The notes beneath the pieces are model-generated. The model was not told the origin of the DNA, did not search any database, and worked only from the letters and a program-made list of their open reading frames with translations. A program made the translations under genes and the position numbers. Positions 12,139 to 20,342 of a DNA stretch of 64,000 nucleotides are shown here, piece after piece. Origin of the DNA: Candidatus Nitrospira allomarina (GTDB lineage Bacteria > Nitrospirota > Nitrospiria > Nitrospirales > UBA8639); the NCBI RefSeq assembly GCF_032050975.1, contig NZ_CP116967.1:989001-1053000 (forward strand), in the 5' to 3' direction. Within the stretch, counting starts at the first letter, position 1. The number at the start of each line of letters is the position of its first letter.

Positions 12139-13290
12139 TTAGCGTTGGGGGCGGGCGGCTGAGTCGGTTTCTACGCACATCTGAATATTTTTCTTTGGGC
12201 TTGGCCCTTGAATTATTCCTCCTCCCAATACACGATCTCCAAGGTAAAAAACCGCTGACTGGCCAGGACTCAAAGCCCGAACAGGCGCATCAAACCTTAT
12301 TGTGATCGATGTGGAATCTGACCATCGGTACGTAGCTGGGACTGGCGGGGAACTATAACGAAATTTCACATCAATTTTGTTTGCATGCTGCAATGACTCT
12401 GGAGAGAAAATATTCAAGTCTGAAACCAGGCATTCTCTGGAATCTAAATCTTCGGCAGGACCCAGGACCACCATATTCATGTCTGGAAGCACGCGCTGCA
12501 CATACAAACGGCTTCCTCCGGCAATACCCAATCCTTTTCGTTGGCCTGGTGTATAAAAGGCCACGCCTTGATGCTGGCCAAGCTCCTTGCCCGTTTCATC
12601 CACAAATGTACCGGGAGTCGAAGCCTGCGGTGCATGCTGCTTGAGAAATTGTCGGTAATCACCCTGCGTCACAAAGCAAATTTCCTGGCTTTCTTTGAGT
12701 TCGTCCACCGGCAGGCCCATAGCCTCCGCTTCCCTCCAGACGTCAGGTTTTTCCATATCCCCTAAAGGAAACATCATTTTTGAGAGCCAACTGGGCGGTA
12801 TTCGATAGAGAAAATATGATTGGTCTTTTTTGGCATCCTTCCCACGAACCAGGAGAGGGGTCCCTCCTTCATCGTGTTTGATATTGGCATAGTGGCCGGT
12901 CGCAATATAGTCAGCTCCAAGGGCATCGGCCACCTGGAAGAGACCTTCAAATTTCACTCGTTCATTACACCGAACACAGGGATTAGGGGTGGTTCCCTGG
13001 AGATACCCCCCAATGAAATCATCAATGACTCCCTTTTGAAAACGTTCACGGGTATCGATGACCCTGTGAGAGATCCCTAATAATTCTGCCACATGTCTGG
13101 CCATTCCCACCTTACAGCATCCCCGTTCCTGCCAACGCTTGGAAACGGAGGTGGCATCTTCTTCCTCCCAGACTTTCAATGTGACCCCGATAACATCGTA
13201 CCCCTGCTGTTTCAATAATTTGGCAGCCACGGAGCTATCCACACCACCGCTCATACCCAAGACAACTCTTTTGGAATCAGAGACAGGCAT
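12139..13290 (-). CDS. mnmA: tRNA-specific 2-thiouridylase MnmA
   Basis: A 383-residue enzyme that adds sulfur to U34 of tRNA-Lys, tRNA-Glu and tRNA-Gln. The PP-loop GMSGGVDSSVAAKLL at residues 12-26 activates the tRNA with ATP; the two catalytic cysteines are in NPCVRCNERVKF (about residue 100) and in SQEICFV (about residue 200). The C-terminal beta domain runs to GGGIIQGPSP. Its product and those of mnmE/mnmG nearby act on the same wobble uridine, so this stretch contains most of the mnm5s2U34 pathway. The ATG at 13290 overlaps the stop of the upstream bactofilin gene by one base, suggesting coupling. Confidence 0.96.
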   Translation of the reverse strand: MPVSDSKRVVLGMSGGVDSSVAAKLLKQQGYDVIGVTLKVWEEEDATSVSKRWQERGCCKVGMARHVAELLGISHRVIDTRERFQKGVIDDFIGGYLQGTTPNPCVRCNERVKFEGLFQVADALGADYIATGHYANIKHDEGGTPLLVRGKDAKKDQSYFLYRIPPSWLSKMMFPLGDMEKPDVWREAEAMGLPVDELKESQEICFVTQGDYRQFLKQHAPQASTPGTFVDETGKELGQHQGVAFYTPGQRKGLGIAGGSRLYVQRVLPDMNMVVLGPAEDLDSRECLVSDLNIFSPESLQHANKIDVKFRYSSPPVPATYRWSDSTSITIRFDAPVRALSPGQSAVFYLGDRVLGGGIIQGPSPKKNIQMCVETDSAARPQR

Positions 13291-13766
13291 TAGCGACTCA
13301 ACGGCTCTGTTTCTAATTTTTTTTCTAATTTTTGCTCAACCTTGGGAATCGTCTTGCCTTGTCCATTGGAAAGGATCTTATTGTCCAATGGCGCTTCTAA
13401 TTTTGGAGCGGAACCCATATCGCATTCCCCTTGAAAATACACGCCTTCTTCCATGGCAAAAATGGGGGTATGGACATCTCCAATAAGAACCGCCGGCTTA
13501 AGGAGTTGGATTTTTGATTTTGCGGTAATCACGCCCTCAATCCGGCCACTGTTCACAATAGTTCCACCTGTGATGGTCCCTTTGATGACGGCACTTTCAC
13601 CAATGATGAGGGTATCATCAATCGTGATTTCTCCTTCAAAGTTACCATCCACCCGCACCGTGCCCTCAAATTGAGCTTTGCCCTTAAAATCAACACCCTT
13701 CCCCAGAAATGTATAAAATTCCTGACCAAATCCTAATTCCTTTTTCTTTTCTTTTTCACCCCACAT
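13290..13766 (-). CDS. bactofilin (first of two, mnmA-proximal)
   Basis: This 158-residue protein has one bactofilin (DUF583) domain, residues about 18-110, built of short repeating beta turns: GKGVDFKGKAQFEGTVRVDGNFEGEI, then GTITGGTIVNSGRIEGVITA. Bactofilins polymerise without nucleotide into membrane-associated filaments that position cell-wall enzymes, chromosome-segregation proteins or chemoreceptors. The N-terminal 17 residues are charged (EKEKKKELGF) and the C-terminal 50 residues are low-complexity and lysine-rich, as is common. A neighbouring bactofilin gene and parAB lie directly upstream. An association of bactofilins with ParAB is known in Myxococcus; whether it applies here is inference. 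Confidence 0.92.
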   Translation of the reverse strand: MWGEKEKKKELGFGQEFYTFLGKGVDFKGKAQFEGTVRVDGNFEGEITIDDTLIIGESAVIKGTITGGTIVNSGRIEGVITAKSKIQLLKPAVLIGDVHTPIFAMEEGVYFQGECDMGSAPKLEAPLDNKILSNGQGKTIPKVEQKLEKKLETEPLSR

Positions 13767-13868
13767 AGATCGTTCCTCCTCTCATCCAGTAAAGAGCCCT
13801 CAAGTTGCACGCTAGGATCTCCATGTCCAACTGGGAACTAGCCGCCTATTTTTTGCAGAAGATTGCTT

Positions 13869-14369
13869 TTATTTCACCTTCACGGCTTCTTCTACCGAAA
13901 TCACAAGTTTGGCTTCTTTGCCTTTTCGCTCCAGTTTTTGGGGCATATTGCAGGTCCCATTAAACACCACTCCCTCATCCATCGAAAGAAGGGGGGAGGT
14001 AATGGTCCCTTCAAAGACGGCTGGGGATAACAGTTTAACGCGATGCTTGGCTTCGACATCCCCCGTCAATTGCCCCTGACACATAATGGTTCCTGCATGG
14101 ATCTTGGCAGCAATGACCGCTTTTTGCCCAATAATTAAATTCCCGTCGGTATATATTTCACCCTCCAGCCGGCCATCCACTCGAACCGTGCCCTGATACC
14201 GAATGGTTCCCTTAAAGGTCACCTCCTCACCAACAAAGGCGATAATATCTCCTGATTCCTGCTGACCAGCCGAAGTCACCGGACTATCCACCACAGCTGG
14301 TTCCTTCTCCTGCCCTTGACTCATTTCTCCCATATCCTGAGTGCTTTCTTCGCTTTTTTTGAAAAACAT
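13869..14369 (-). CDS. bactofilin (second of two, parB-proximal)
   Basis: A 166-residue bactofilin with its beta-helix core at residues about 40-140 (GDIIAFVGEEVTFKGTIRYQGTVRVDGRLEGEI...GTIMCQGQLTGDVEAKHRVKLLSPAVFEGTI). It is clearly a paralogue of the next gene downstream: GTVRVDGxxEGEI, LIIGxxAVI and DEGVxFxGxC positions align. The N terminus (40 residues, MFFKKSEEST...) is acidic and probably disordered. Two bactofilins in tandem may co-polymerise, as known for BacNOP in Myxococcus; that is an analogy only. It lies about 150 bases after parB on the same strand. Confidence 0.92.
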   Translation of the reverse strand: MFFKKSEESTQDMGEMSQGQEKEPAVVDSPVTSAGQQESGDIIAFVGEEVTFKGTIRYQGTVRVDGRLEGEIYTDGNLIIGQKAVIAAKIHAGTIMCQGQLTGDVEAKHRVKLLSPAVFEGTITSPLLSMDEGVVFNGTCNMPQKLERKGKEAKLVISVEEAVKVK

Positions 14370-14525
14370 GAGCCTCTCCCTCCTCGATAACTGTGTGCTC
14401 CAATTCCTTCATGGCTGACTCGATACCCGGTAATATTAGCTCGACCATTTGCCATCATCATGATCCTTTAACATCTTAAAGGAGAGCCCATTCGCTCAGA
14501 AGCCATCCGTTGGATTATTCAAATT

Positions 14526-15383
14526 CTATTCCATAACCAATGAAGCAATCCGATCCAGTTCATCATCGGAAAAATAATGGATGACGACCTGCCCTCCCCT
14601 GACTCCCGCCTTCACCTGGACTTTAGTACCCAAGCGTTTTCGAAATTGCTCTTCCAGGTTTCGAAATCTATTGGGTTCCTCTTTTTTGGATTTGGCGCCT
14701 TTGCCTTTTCTCTGCTCGGTAATCATCTGCTCAATTTGGCGAACAGAGAGTTGCTCGGAAACAATTTTCCGTGCAAGCTGGATTTGTGCTGCTGGAGTCG
14801 GCAGGCCCGCTAATACCTTCGCGTGACCTAAACTGATGACCCCCGCCTCAATATACTCTTGGACATCCTTTGGCAGCGTGAGCAGCCTCACAATATTCGC
14901 GATGGAGGAACGATCCTTACCCACAGAGCGTGAAACCAGATCCTGGGTTAAGCCGAATTCCCCCATTAATCGGGAATAGGCCTTAGCTTCCTCCATAGGA
15001 TTGAGATTTTCACGCTGAATATTTTCTACCAACGCAATCGCTAAGGCCTTTTCATCGTTGGAATTCCTCACCAGGACAGGAATGGTTTGCAGCCCGGCAA
15101 TTTTTGCCGCTCGAAACCGGCGTTCCCCGGCAATGAGCTCGAACATACCATCGCCTTTTCTCCTGACCACAATAGGCTGCAGTACGCCATGCTCTTTGAC
15201 GGATTGCGCTAACTCATCTAATTCCGCCTCCAAAAATGTCGTTCTGGGCTGATAGCGGTTTGGGAGAATCTGGTCCAATGGTATCATGGAGACCGCCTGA
15301 CCATCCTGCTCCACTTTCCAGACAAGAGTCTTTTTTTCAGGAAGTAGGGCCTGAAGCCCTTTACCTAACGCTTTCTTTTCCAT
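14526..15383 (-). CDS. parB: chromosome partitioning protein ParB
   Basis: The 285-residue ParB starts with the conserved KALGKGLQALLPE segment that stimulates ParA. The CTP-binding domain has GERRFRAAKIAGL (the GERRxRA motif) and the parS-reading helix-turn-helix is in GLTQDLVSRSVGKDRSSIANIVRLL (about residues 145-170). The C-terminal dimerisation domain ends in HYFSDDELDRIASLV. ParB loads on parS and spreads as a CTP-dependent clamp; two parS sites lie within 1.5 kb upstream. The parB start overlaps the 3' end of parA by 23 bases. Confidence 0.97.
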   Translation of the reverse strand: MEKKALGKGLQALLPEKKTLVWKVEQDGQAVSMIPLDQILPNRYQPRTTFLEAELDELAQSVKEHGVLQPIVVRRKGDGMFELIAGERRFRAAKIAGLQTIPVLVRNSNDEKALAIALVENIQRENLNPMEEAKAYSRLMGEFGLTQDLVSRSVGKDRSSIANIVRLLTLPKDVQEYIEAGVISLGHAKVLAGLPTPAAQIQLARKIVSEQLSVRQIEQMITEQRKGKGAKSKKEEPNRFRNLEEQFRKRLGTKVQVKAGVRGGQVVIHYFSDDELDRIASLVME

Positions 15384-16137
15384 TCCTCAAAATCTCCTTG
15401 GCGAGGTCAAGATAGGCCTTAGCTCCACTAGACGCGGCATTATAGGATAAAACCGCCTTCCCATGACTCGGTGCTTCAGCCAACGCCACATTCCTGGGGA
15501 TAACAGTCTGAAAGACTTTATCTGCAAAAAATCCTCGAATTTCATCTTGCACCTGCCGCGAAAGATTAATTCTTGAATCATACATCGTCAACACAATGCC
15601 TTGAATAGCTAACTCCGGGTTAAATGACTCCCGAATTCTTTCGACATTTCCCAATAAACGACCCAATCCTTCCATGGCATAATACTCACATTGCACGGGA
15701 ATGATCAGGTCAGAGGCTGCAACAAGAGCATTAATGGTTAAGAGGCCGAAGGCAGGTGGACAATCAATGATGATAAAATCGAAGTCCACAACTCCCTCCA
15801 ACACGTTTTTTAGAATAGTTTGACGGTCCTGGAGATTGGACAGTTCGATTTCCGCCCCGACCAAATCGCCCTTTGAGGCCACCACACTAAGTCCGTTTAT
15901 ATTAGTAGGTAAAATTACGCTTTCAACCAAGCGCCTATCCATTAAGCATTCATAAATAGTTGCCCCTTGAGGTTCAATTGACAATCCACTGGTCGCATTG
16001 GCCTGTGGATCCAAATCAATCAATAAAACAGATTTTCCAGATATAGCCAAAGCCGCGCCAAGATTGATAGACGTCGTGGTTTTTCCAACTCCGCCCTTCT
16101 GATTGGCAATAGCAATGGTTCGTTTCAACATAATCAA
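15361..16137 (-). CDS. parA: chromosome partitioning ATPase ParA (Soj)
   Basis: A 258-residue Walker-type ATPase with the deviant P loop KGGVGKTTTSINLGAAL near residue 15 and the switch/Walker B segment IIIDCPPAFGLLTINAL. It is short, lacking the N-terminal HTH of plasmid ParA types, so it is the chromosomal Soj class. ATP-bound dimers coat the nucleoid and are stripped by ParB, moving the origin. The first residues read MIMLKRTIAIANQ, so translation may begin at the ATG at 16137 or at 16131; no clear RBS separates them. A parS site lies 22 bases upstream, inside the probable promoter region. Confidence 0.96.
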   Translation of the reverse strand: MIMLKRTIAIANQKGGVGKTTTSINLGAALAISGKSVLLIDLDPQANATSGLSIEPQGATIYECLMDRRLVESVILPTNINGLSVVASKGDLVGAEIELSNLQDRQTILKNVLEGVVDFDFIIIDCPPAFGLLTINALVAASDLIIPVQCEYYAMEGLGRLLGNVERIRESFNPELAIQGIVLTMYDSRINLSRQVQDEIRGFFADKVFQTVIPRNVALAEAPSHGKAVLSYNAASSGAKAYLDLAKEILRNGKESVR

Positions 16138-16158
16138 ATAAACATCATTATTAGCAAT

Positions 16159-16174
16159 CGTTCCACGTGGAACA
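16159..16174. promoter_or_regulatory. parS: parS site between rsmG and parA
   Basis: CGTTCCACGTGGAACA differs from the 16-bp palindrome TGTTCCACGTGGAACA only in its first base. It is a ParB loading site by close similarity to the known consensus TGTTTCACGTGAAACA. It lies immediately upstream of parA and downstream of rsmG, so bound ParB could also affect parAB expression. Confidence 0.9.
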
Positions 16175-16187
16175 TGGCAAGTACCTG

Positions 16188-16868
16188 TTATGATTCATAT
16201 TTCAAAACCGACAAGACACGGCTTCCATACCCAAACGGTAAATCATAAGAAAATTCTTCAAATACTACCATCCCGTTGAGACGAGAATGATTGTCAATAT
16301 TTTTCGATCTAAATACAACTAGTTTTCCATTTTTTTTCAAAATACGGTCAAGATGCGGCAGGATGTGGTCTACATTAACCCCTTTACAAATGGCGACATC
16401 ACATTTTTCTTCCTGCACCGCCATCGAATCAAAGTCTTCCAACCGACGTGGGACAACAGAAATTTTGTGTAAATCAAGCTTCCCAATAATGTTATGGAGG
16501 AAAGCTGTCTTATTCGATCTGGGTTCCATTAATACAACATCAAGAGCAGGCAAAGCCAACTTAAGTGGTATCCCAGGGAAACCACCACCCGTTCCAATAT
16601 CAACAATCCTGAGATTAGGATTATTTCCAAGCGCCAAATGTCCCGCCAACGAATCGACAAATAATAAAACGGTTCGCTCGCTTTCTGTGCGAAGACCTGT
16701 CAGGTTGATCGAACGGTCCCAACGACGCAGTTCATCATAATACAGACCAAATTTACAAAGTATTTCATTGGAGAAGGTAAGCCCAAGTTTATGAGCCCCC
16801 TGAACGAAATGATCTAGAAAATTAAAAGATTGATCGCTTTGTTCCACGTGGAACATCTCATTTTTCAT
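16188..16868 (-). CDS. rsmG: 16S rRNA m7G527 methyltransferase RsmG (GidB)
   Basis: SAM-dependent methyltransferase of 226 residues that forms m7G at position 527 of 16S rRNA. The SAM-binding motif I is VDIGTGGGFPGIPLKLALP, and DVAICKGVN is in the place of the family's xxARAVxx loop. The N terminus reads MKNEMFHVEQ: the residues MFHVEQ are the translation of a parS site, so the start could be the ATG at 16868 or the one at 16856. Loss of RsmG gives low-level streptomycin resistance in other bacteria. It sits between mnmG and parA, the standard order. Confidence 0.94.
   Translation of the reverse strand: MKNEMFHVEQSDQSFNFLDHFVQGAHKLGLTFSNEILCKFGLYYDELRRWDRSINLTGLRTESERTVLLFVDSLAGHLALGNNPNLRIVDIGTGGGFPGIPLKLALPALDVVLMEPRSNKTAFLHNIIGKLDLHKISVVPRRLEDFDSMAVQEEKCDVAICKGVNVDHILPHLDRILKKNGKLVVFRSKNIDNHSRLNGMVVFEEFSYDLPFGYGSRVLSVLKYES
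16840..16855. promoter_or_regulatory. parS: parS site within the 5' end of rsmG
   Basis: TGTTCCACGTGGAACA is a perfect 16-bp palindrome. On the minus strand it overlaps codons of rsmG directly after the second possible start (FHVEQ). It is 666 bases from the parA-proximal parS, so ParB spreading can join them. Confidence 0.95.
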
Positions 16869-16959
16869 GAAACATAAAATAAGGAATTTCCATTGGGCTT
16901 TTTAAATTGGAATAGTGAAGAAACAAAGCCACGGCTGGGCTGAAGATAAGGCAATAGAA

Positions 16960-18822
16960 CTAGCTGGCCTTTTTATGTTTTTCCACGGCAACAAGGAGAA
17001 GTGACATGGCGGCAGGAGTCATTCCAGAAATTCGTGAAGCCTGACCGATGGATGAAGGGCGCACTTTCTTGAGTTTTTCAATAACTTCATGTGAAAACCC
17101 TTTGATATCGTCATAGTTAAAGTTATCTGGAACGTGACGATGCTCAAGCTTTTTAAATTGCCCAATCAGTTGTTCCTGTCGCTTAATATACCCCTCATAC
17201 TTGATGGTTATTTCAATGGCCTCGACCACGTCAGGATTATCTTCTTTTGTTCCATTTAAAAACTGAGCCAAATGATGATAGGAAACTTCGGGCCTTCGAA
17301 GAAGTTGTGCGAGCGACGAATTGGGGGCAAAGCTTTCCATTGGAATCATGTCCTCAAGGACCAAACCTGATGATCTTGGAGCAGTGGTATGAAGTCTCTG
17401 TATTTCCCGCTCGATCTTTCCCTTTTTTTCCTGAAAGGTATTAAATGTTCTCTCAGGCACAAGCCCGATACGATATCCCTGTTCGGTTAAACGGAAGTCA
17501 GCATTATCCTCTCTAAGAAGCAAACGATACTCAGCTCTTGAGGTAAACATTCTATAGGGTTCACGTGCATCTTTTGTGATTAAATCATCAATTAAAACAC
17601 CAATATATGCCTGTGACCTATCTAAAATAAGCGGACTCTCGCCCTTCACCTGAAGAGCAGCGTTAATCCCCGCCATAATTCCCTGCGCGGCAGCTTCTTC
17701 ATAGCCGGATGTCCCATTTATTTGCCCGGCATGAAAGAGTCCTTTGACGAGTTTCGTTTCCAATGTTTCATGAAGTTGTCGTGGCGGGAAGTAATCATAT
17801 TCAATCGCATAGCCTGGTCTAAGAAAAACCGATCGTTCAAGACCCGGTATCGTTCGAACAAAGGCCTGCTGTACATCCACCGGCAGGCTGGTAGAAATCC
17901 CATTGGGGTAGAATGAGCGTGACTCAAGGGTTTCAGGTTCCATGAAAATCTGATGCCTGTTTTTGTCAGAAAACCGGACCACTTTATCTTCAATCGAGGG
18001 GCAATAGCGCGGCCCTGTTGATTCAATGATTCCGCAGTACATCGGTGATCTATCAAGATTTTCCCTTATAATTCGATGAGTTTCATCATTCGTATAGGTA
18101 ATATGGCAGTGAATTTGTGGGTTGGGAATGTGAGTGGTTCTAATAGAAAATGGTCGAGGAACCGAATCCCCCGGCTGCGGAATCATGACGCTGAAATCGA
18201 TTGAATCTCTATCTATCCTCGGAGGGGTTCCTGTTTTTAATCGTCCAATTTCAAATCCAAAGTCTCTCATGCAATCCGATAGATTCTCTGCAGAGGGCTC
18301 ACCGGCTCGCCCGCCGGGAAGATGATTCAATCCAATATGCATAAGACCTTTGAGAAAGGTCCCCGATGTCAGGACAACCGCTTTCGTGAAAATAGTTTCC
18401 CCGCTATTGGTCATGACACCATTGACCGCCCCGCCCTGCGTCAGAATCCGATTCACTGTGCCTTGAATAATTGATAAATTATCCTGTCTGCTTACCGTCT
18501 CCTGCATTCGATTGGCATAAAGCTGTTTGTCACATTGGACTCGCGTGGCACGCACGGCCGGTCCTTTCCGCATATTGAGCACACGGAATTGAATGCCGGA
18601 TTGGTCGGTGTTCCATCCAATTTCTCCACCGAGAGCATCAATTTCCTTGACGAGATGGCCCTTCCCAATCCCTCCTACGGCGGGATTACATGGCATCGTG
18701 GCGATTTTTTGGGAATCAATGGTCAGCATCACCACCCTACATCCCATCCTGGCGGCCGCAAGGGCAGCCTCACACCCGGCATGACCTCCTCCGACGACGA
18801 CAATGTCACATTCCATACTCAT
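16960..18822 (-). CDS. mnmG: tRNA uridine-5-carboxymethylaminomethyl modification enzyme MnmG (GidA)
   Basis: This 620-residue FAD enzyme acts with MnmE to build the cmnm5 group on U34 of tRNA. The FAD dinucleotide fold is at the N terminus ([20 protein letters not shown]), [14 protein letters not shown] and the [14 protein letters not shown] motif follow, and the C terminus has the helical MnmE-binding domain ([22 protein letters not shown]). Length is normal. It lies 45 bases downstream of mnmE, with rsmG after it, so mnmE-mnmG-rsmG is probably one transcript. Confidence 0.97.
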   Translation of the reverse strand: MSMECDIVVVGGGHAGCEAALAAARMGCRVVMLTIDSQKIATMPCNPAVGGIGKGHLVKEIDALGGEIGWNTDQSGIQFRVLNMRKGPAVRATRVQCDKQLYANRMQETVSRQDNLSIIQGTVNRILTQGGAVNGVMTNSGETIFTKAVVLTSGTFLKGLMHIGLNHLPGGRAGEPSAENLSDCMRDFGFEIGRLKTGTPPRIDRDSIDFSVMIPQPGDSVPRPFSIRTTHIPNPQIHCHITYTNDETHRIIRENLDRSPMYCGIIESTGPRYCPSIEDKVVRFSDKNRHQIFMEPETLESRSFYPNGISTSLPVDVQQAFVRTIPGLERSVFLRPGYAIEYDYFPPRQLHETLETKLVKGLFHAGQINGTSGYEEAAAQGIMAGINAALQVKGESPLILDRSQAYIGVLIDDLITKDAREPYRMFTSRAEYRLLLREDNADFRLTEQGYRIGLVPERTFNTFQEKKGKIEREIQRLHTTAPRSSGLVLEDMIPMESFAPNSSLAQLLRRPEVSYHHLAQFLNGTKEDNPDVVEAIEITIKYEGYIKRQEQLIGQFKKLEHRHVPDNFNYDDIKGFSHEVIEKLKKVRPSSIGQASRISGMTPAAMSLLLVAVEKHKKAS

Positions 18823-18867
18823 TGGTTCTAATCCGTATTGTTATGAACACTTTTCCGGGTATGGCTT

Positions 18868-20322
18868 TTACTTCCCAATGCAAAACTCTCGAAAAATTTG
18901 ATCCAAAATATCCTCATTCGTGATGGCACCGACGATTTCTCCAAGAGAATTCAGTGCCATCCGTAATTCTAATGCCACACATTCGGCTGAAAGGCCATCA
19001 TCTATGGCCAATAACGCGTTTTTCAAGGCCTCTCCCGCATTCTGAAGTAACGTCTTATGTCTCAGCCGTGAAACGAGCACTGAATCACCGGCCTCATATT
19101 GACGACCAACAGCCAGGCTTTTGATGGCTTTTTTTAAATTATCAAGACCTTCACCGCTTAATGCTGAGACTTCGACATATCTTTTCTCTCCCACAGAACT
19201 ATTTTCAGAATTTTTCATAGGTTGCCTGACAATATCCTGCAGTTCTTTCTGAGAAAATTTGGCCGGTAAATCGATTTTATTGAGCACCATAACACAGGGT
19301 TGTTCATGATATTTTTCAATAAAAAATACGTCTTTATCATTAAGTGCTGAGCTTCGATCAAATGCCATAATCAACACGTCAGCTTCTTCAATAGCCTGAG
19401 TGGCGCGATTCATACCTTCATTCTCTAATTCATCCGTCGTTTCTCGTAATCCGGCAGTATCAAAGAGCCGTATCATGACTCCTTCAACCATAATAGCCTC
19501 TTCGAGTACATCACGCGTGGTCCCAGGAATATGAGATACAATAGCTCGATTGGTTCCCAGTATGCCATTTAACAAACTGGACTTTCCTACATTGGGTCGC
19601 CCAATAATGACAGTACGAATGCCTTCTCGAATCATCCGGCCCTCTTCGGCAGACTCCAATAGTTGGAAGATTTCTCGCAAGACCTCCTCTGTATTATGCT
19701 TGAGCTCCCTCTGGTCAATAAACTGGATATCATCATCCACAAAATCCATTCCGGCTTCCAAGTGGGCAACAAGTTTCACGAGGCGGTCCCGTTGATGTTG
19801 GATGACCATGGATAGCCGACCCTGTAGATGCTCCTGGGCCATCCTTAAACTCTGAAGAGAATTGGCGCGTATAGTATCTAAGACCCCTTCCGCTTGTGTT
19901 AAATCCATCCGTCCGTTCAAAAAACTCCGCTTTGTAAACTCTCCAGGTTCAGCCAACCTGGCGCCAGCCTGCGTTAAGGCCTCGCAAATGGCGTTCACAA
20001 TGACCGGCCCTCCATGGGCATGCACTTCAACGACATCTTCTCCCGTATAAGATCGTGGGGCTCGCATCATCACAACCAGCACCTCATCCAATGCCGAAGA
20101 AATCTCTCTTCCCACAATCTCCCCAGGTTGACGAGGGTTCCATACAAATTGACCCAGGTACAACTGGTAGGGCTTGATCTGTTCAAGAGGTTTACCCGAA
20201 CGTAATCGAAGAATACTTGAGGCCACAGGAAGGGCGTGAGTTCCACTGACTCGAACAATCCCCACTCCCCCTTCGCCCATAGGGGTGGCTACGGCACAGA
20301 TGGTGTCGTCTAAAGAGCCCAT
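18868..20322 (-). CDS. mnmE: tRNA modification GTPase MnmE
   Basis: A 484-residue GTPase with an N-terminal tetrahydrofolate-binding domain (DTICAVATPMGEGGVGIVRVSG...), a helical middle domain, an inserted G domain (G1 GRPNVGKSSLLNGILG near residue 230, G3 DTAGLRET, G4 NKID) and the C-terminal CIGK motif at the last four residues. The terminal Cys is required for tRNA modification. It partners with MnmG. The G domain has a short low-complexity insert before EKRYVEVSALSGEGLDNLK (G5). Starts 20 bases after yidC. Confidence 0.97.
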   Translation of the reverse strand: MGSLDDTICAVATPMGEGGVGIVRVSGTHALPVASSILRLRSGKPLEQIKPYQLYLGQFVWNPRQPGEIVGREISSALDEVLVVMMRAPRSYTGEDVVEVHAHGGPVIVNAICEALTQAGARLAEPGEFTKRSFLNGRMDLTQAEGVLDTIRANSLQSLRMAQEHLQGRLSMVIQHQRDRLVKLVAHLEAGMDFVDDDIQFIDQRELKHNTEEVLREIFQLLESAEEGRMIREGIRTVIIGRPNVGKSSLLNGILGTNRAIVSHIPGTTRDVLEEAIMVEGVMIRLFDTAGLRETTDELENEGMNRATQAIEEADVLIMAFDRSSALNDKDVFFIEKYHEQPCVMVLNKIDLPAKFSQKELQDIVRQPMKNSENSSVGEKRYVEVSALSGEGLDNLKKAIKSLAVGRQYEAGDSVLVSRLRHKTLLQNAGEALKNALLAIDDGLSAECVALELRMALNSLGEIVGAITNEDILDQIFREFCIGK

Positions 20323-20342
20323 AAGGTTAGACCGAGGCAGGA

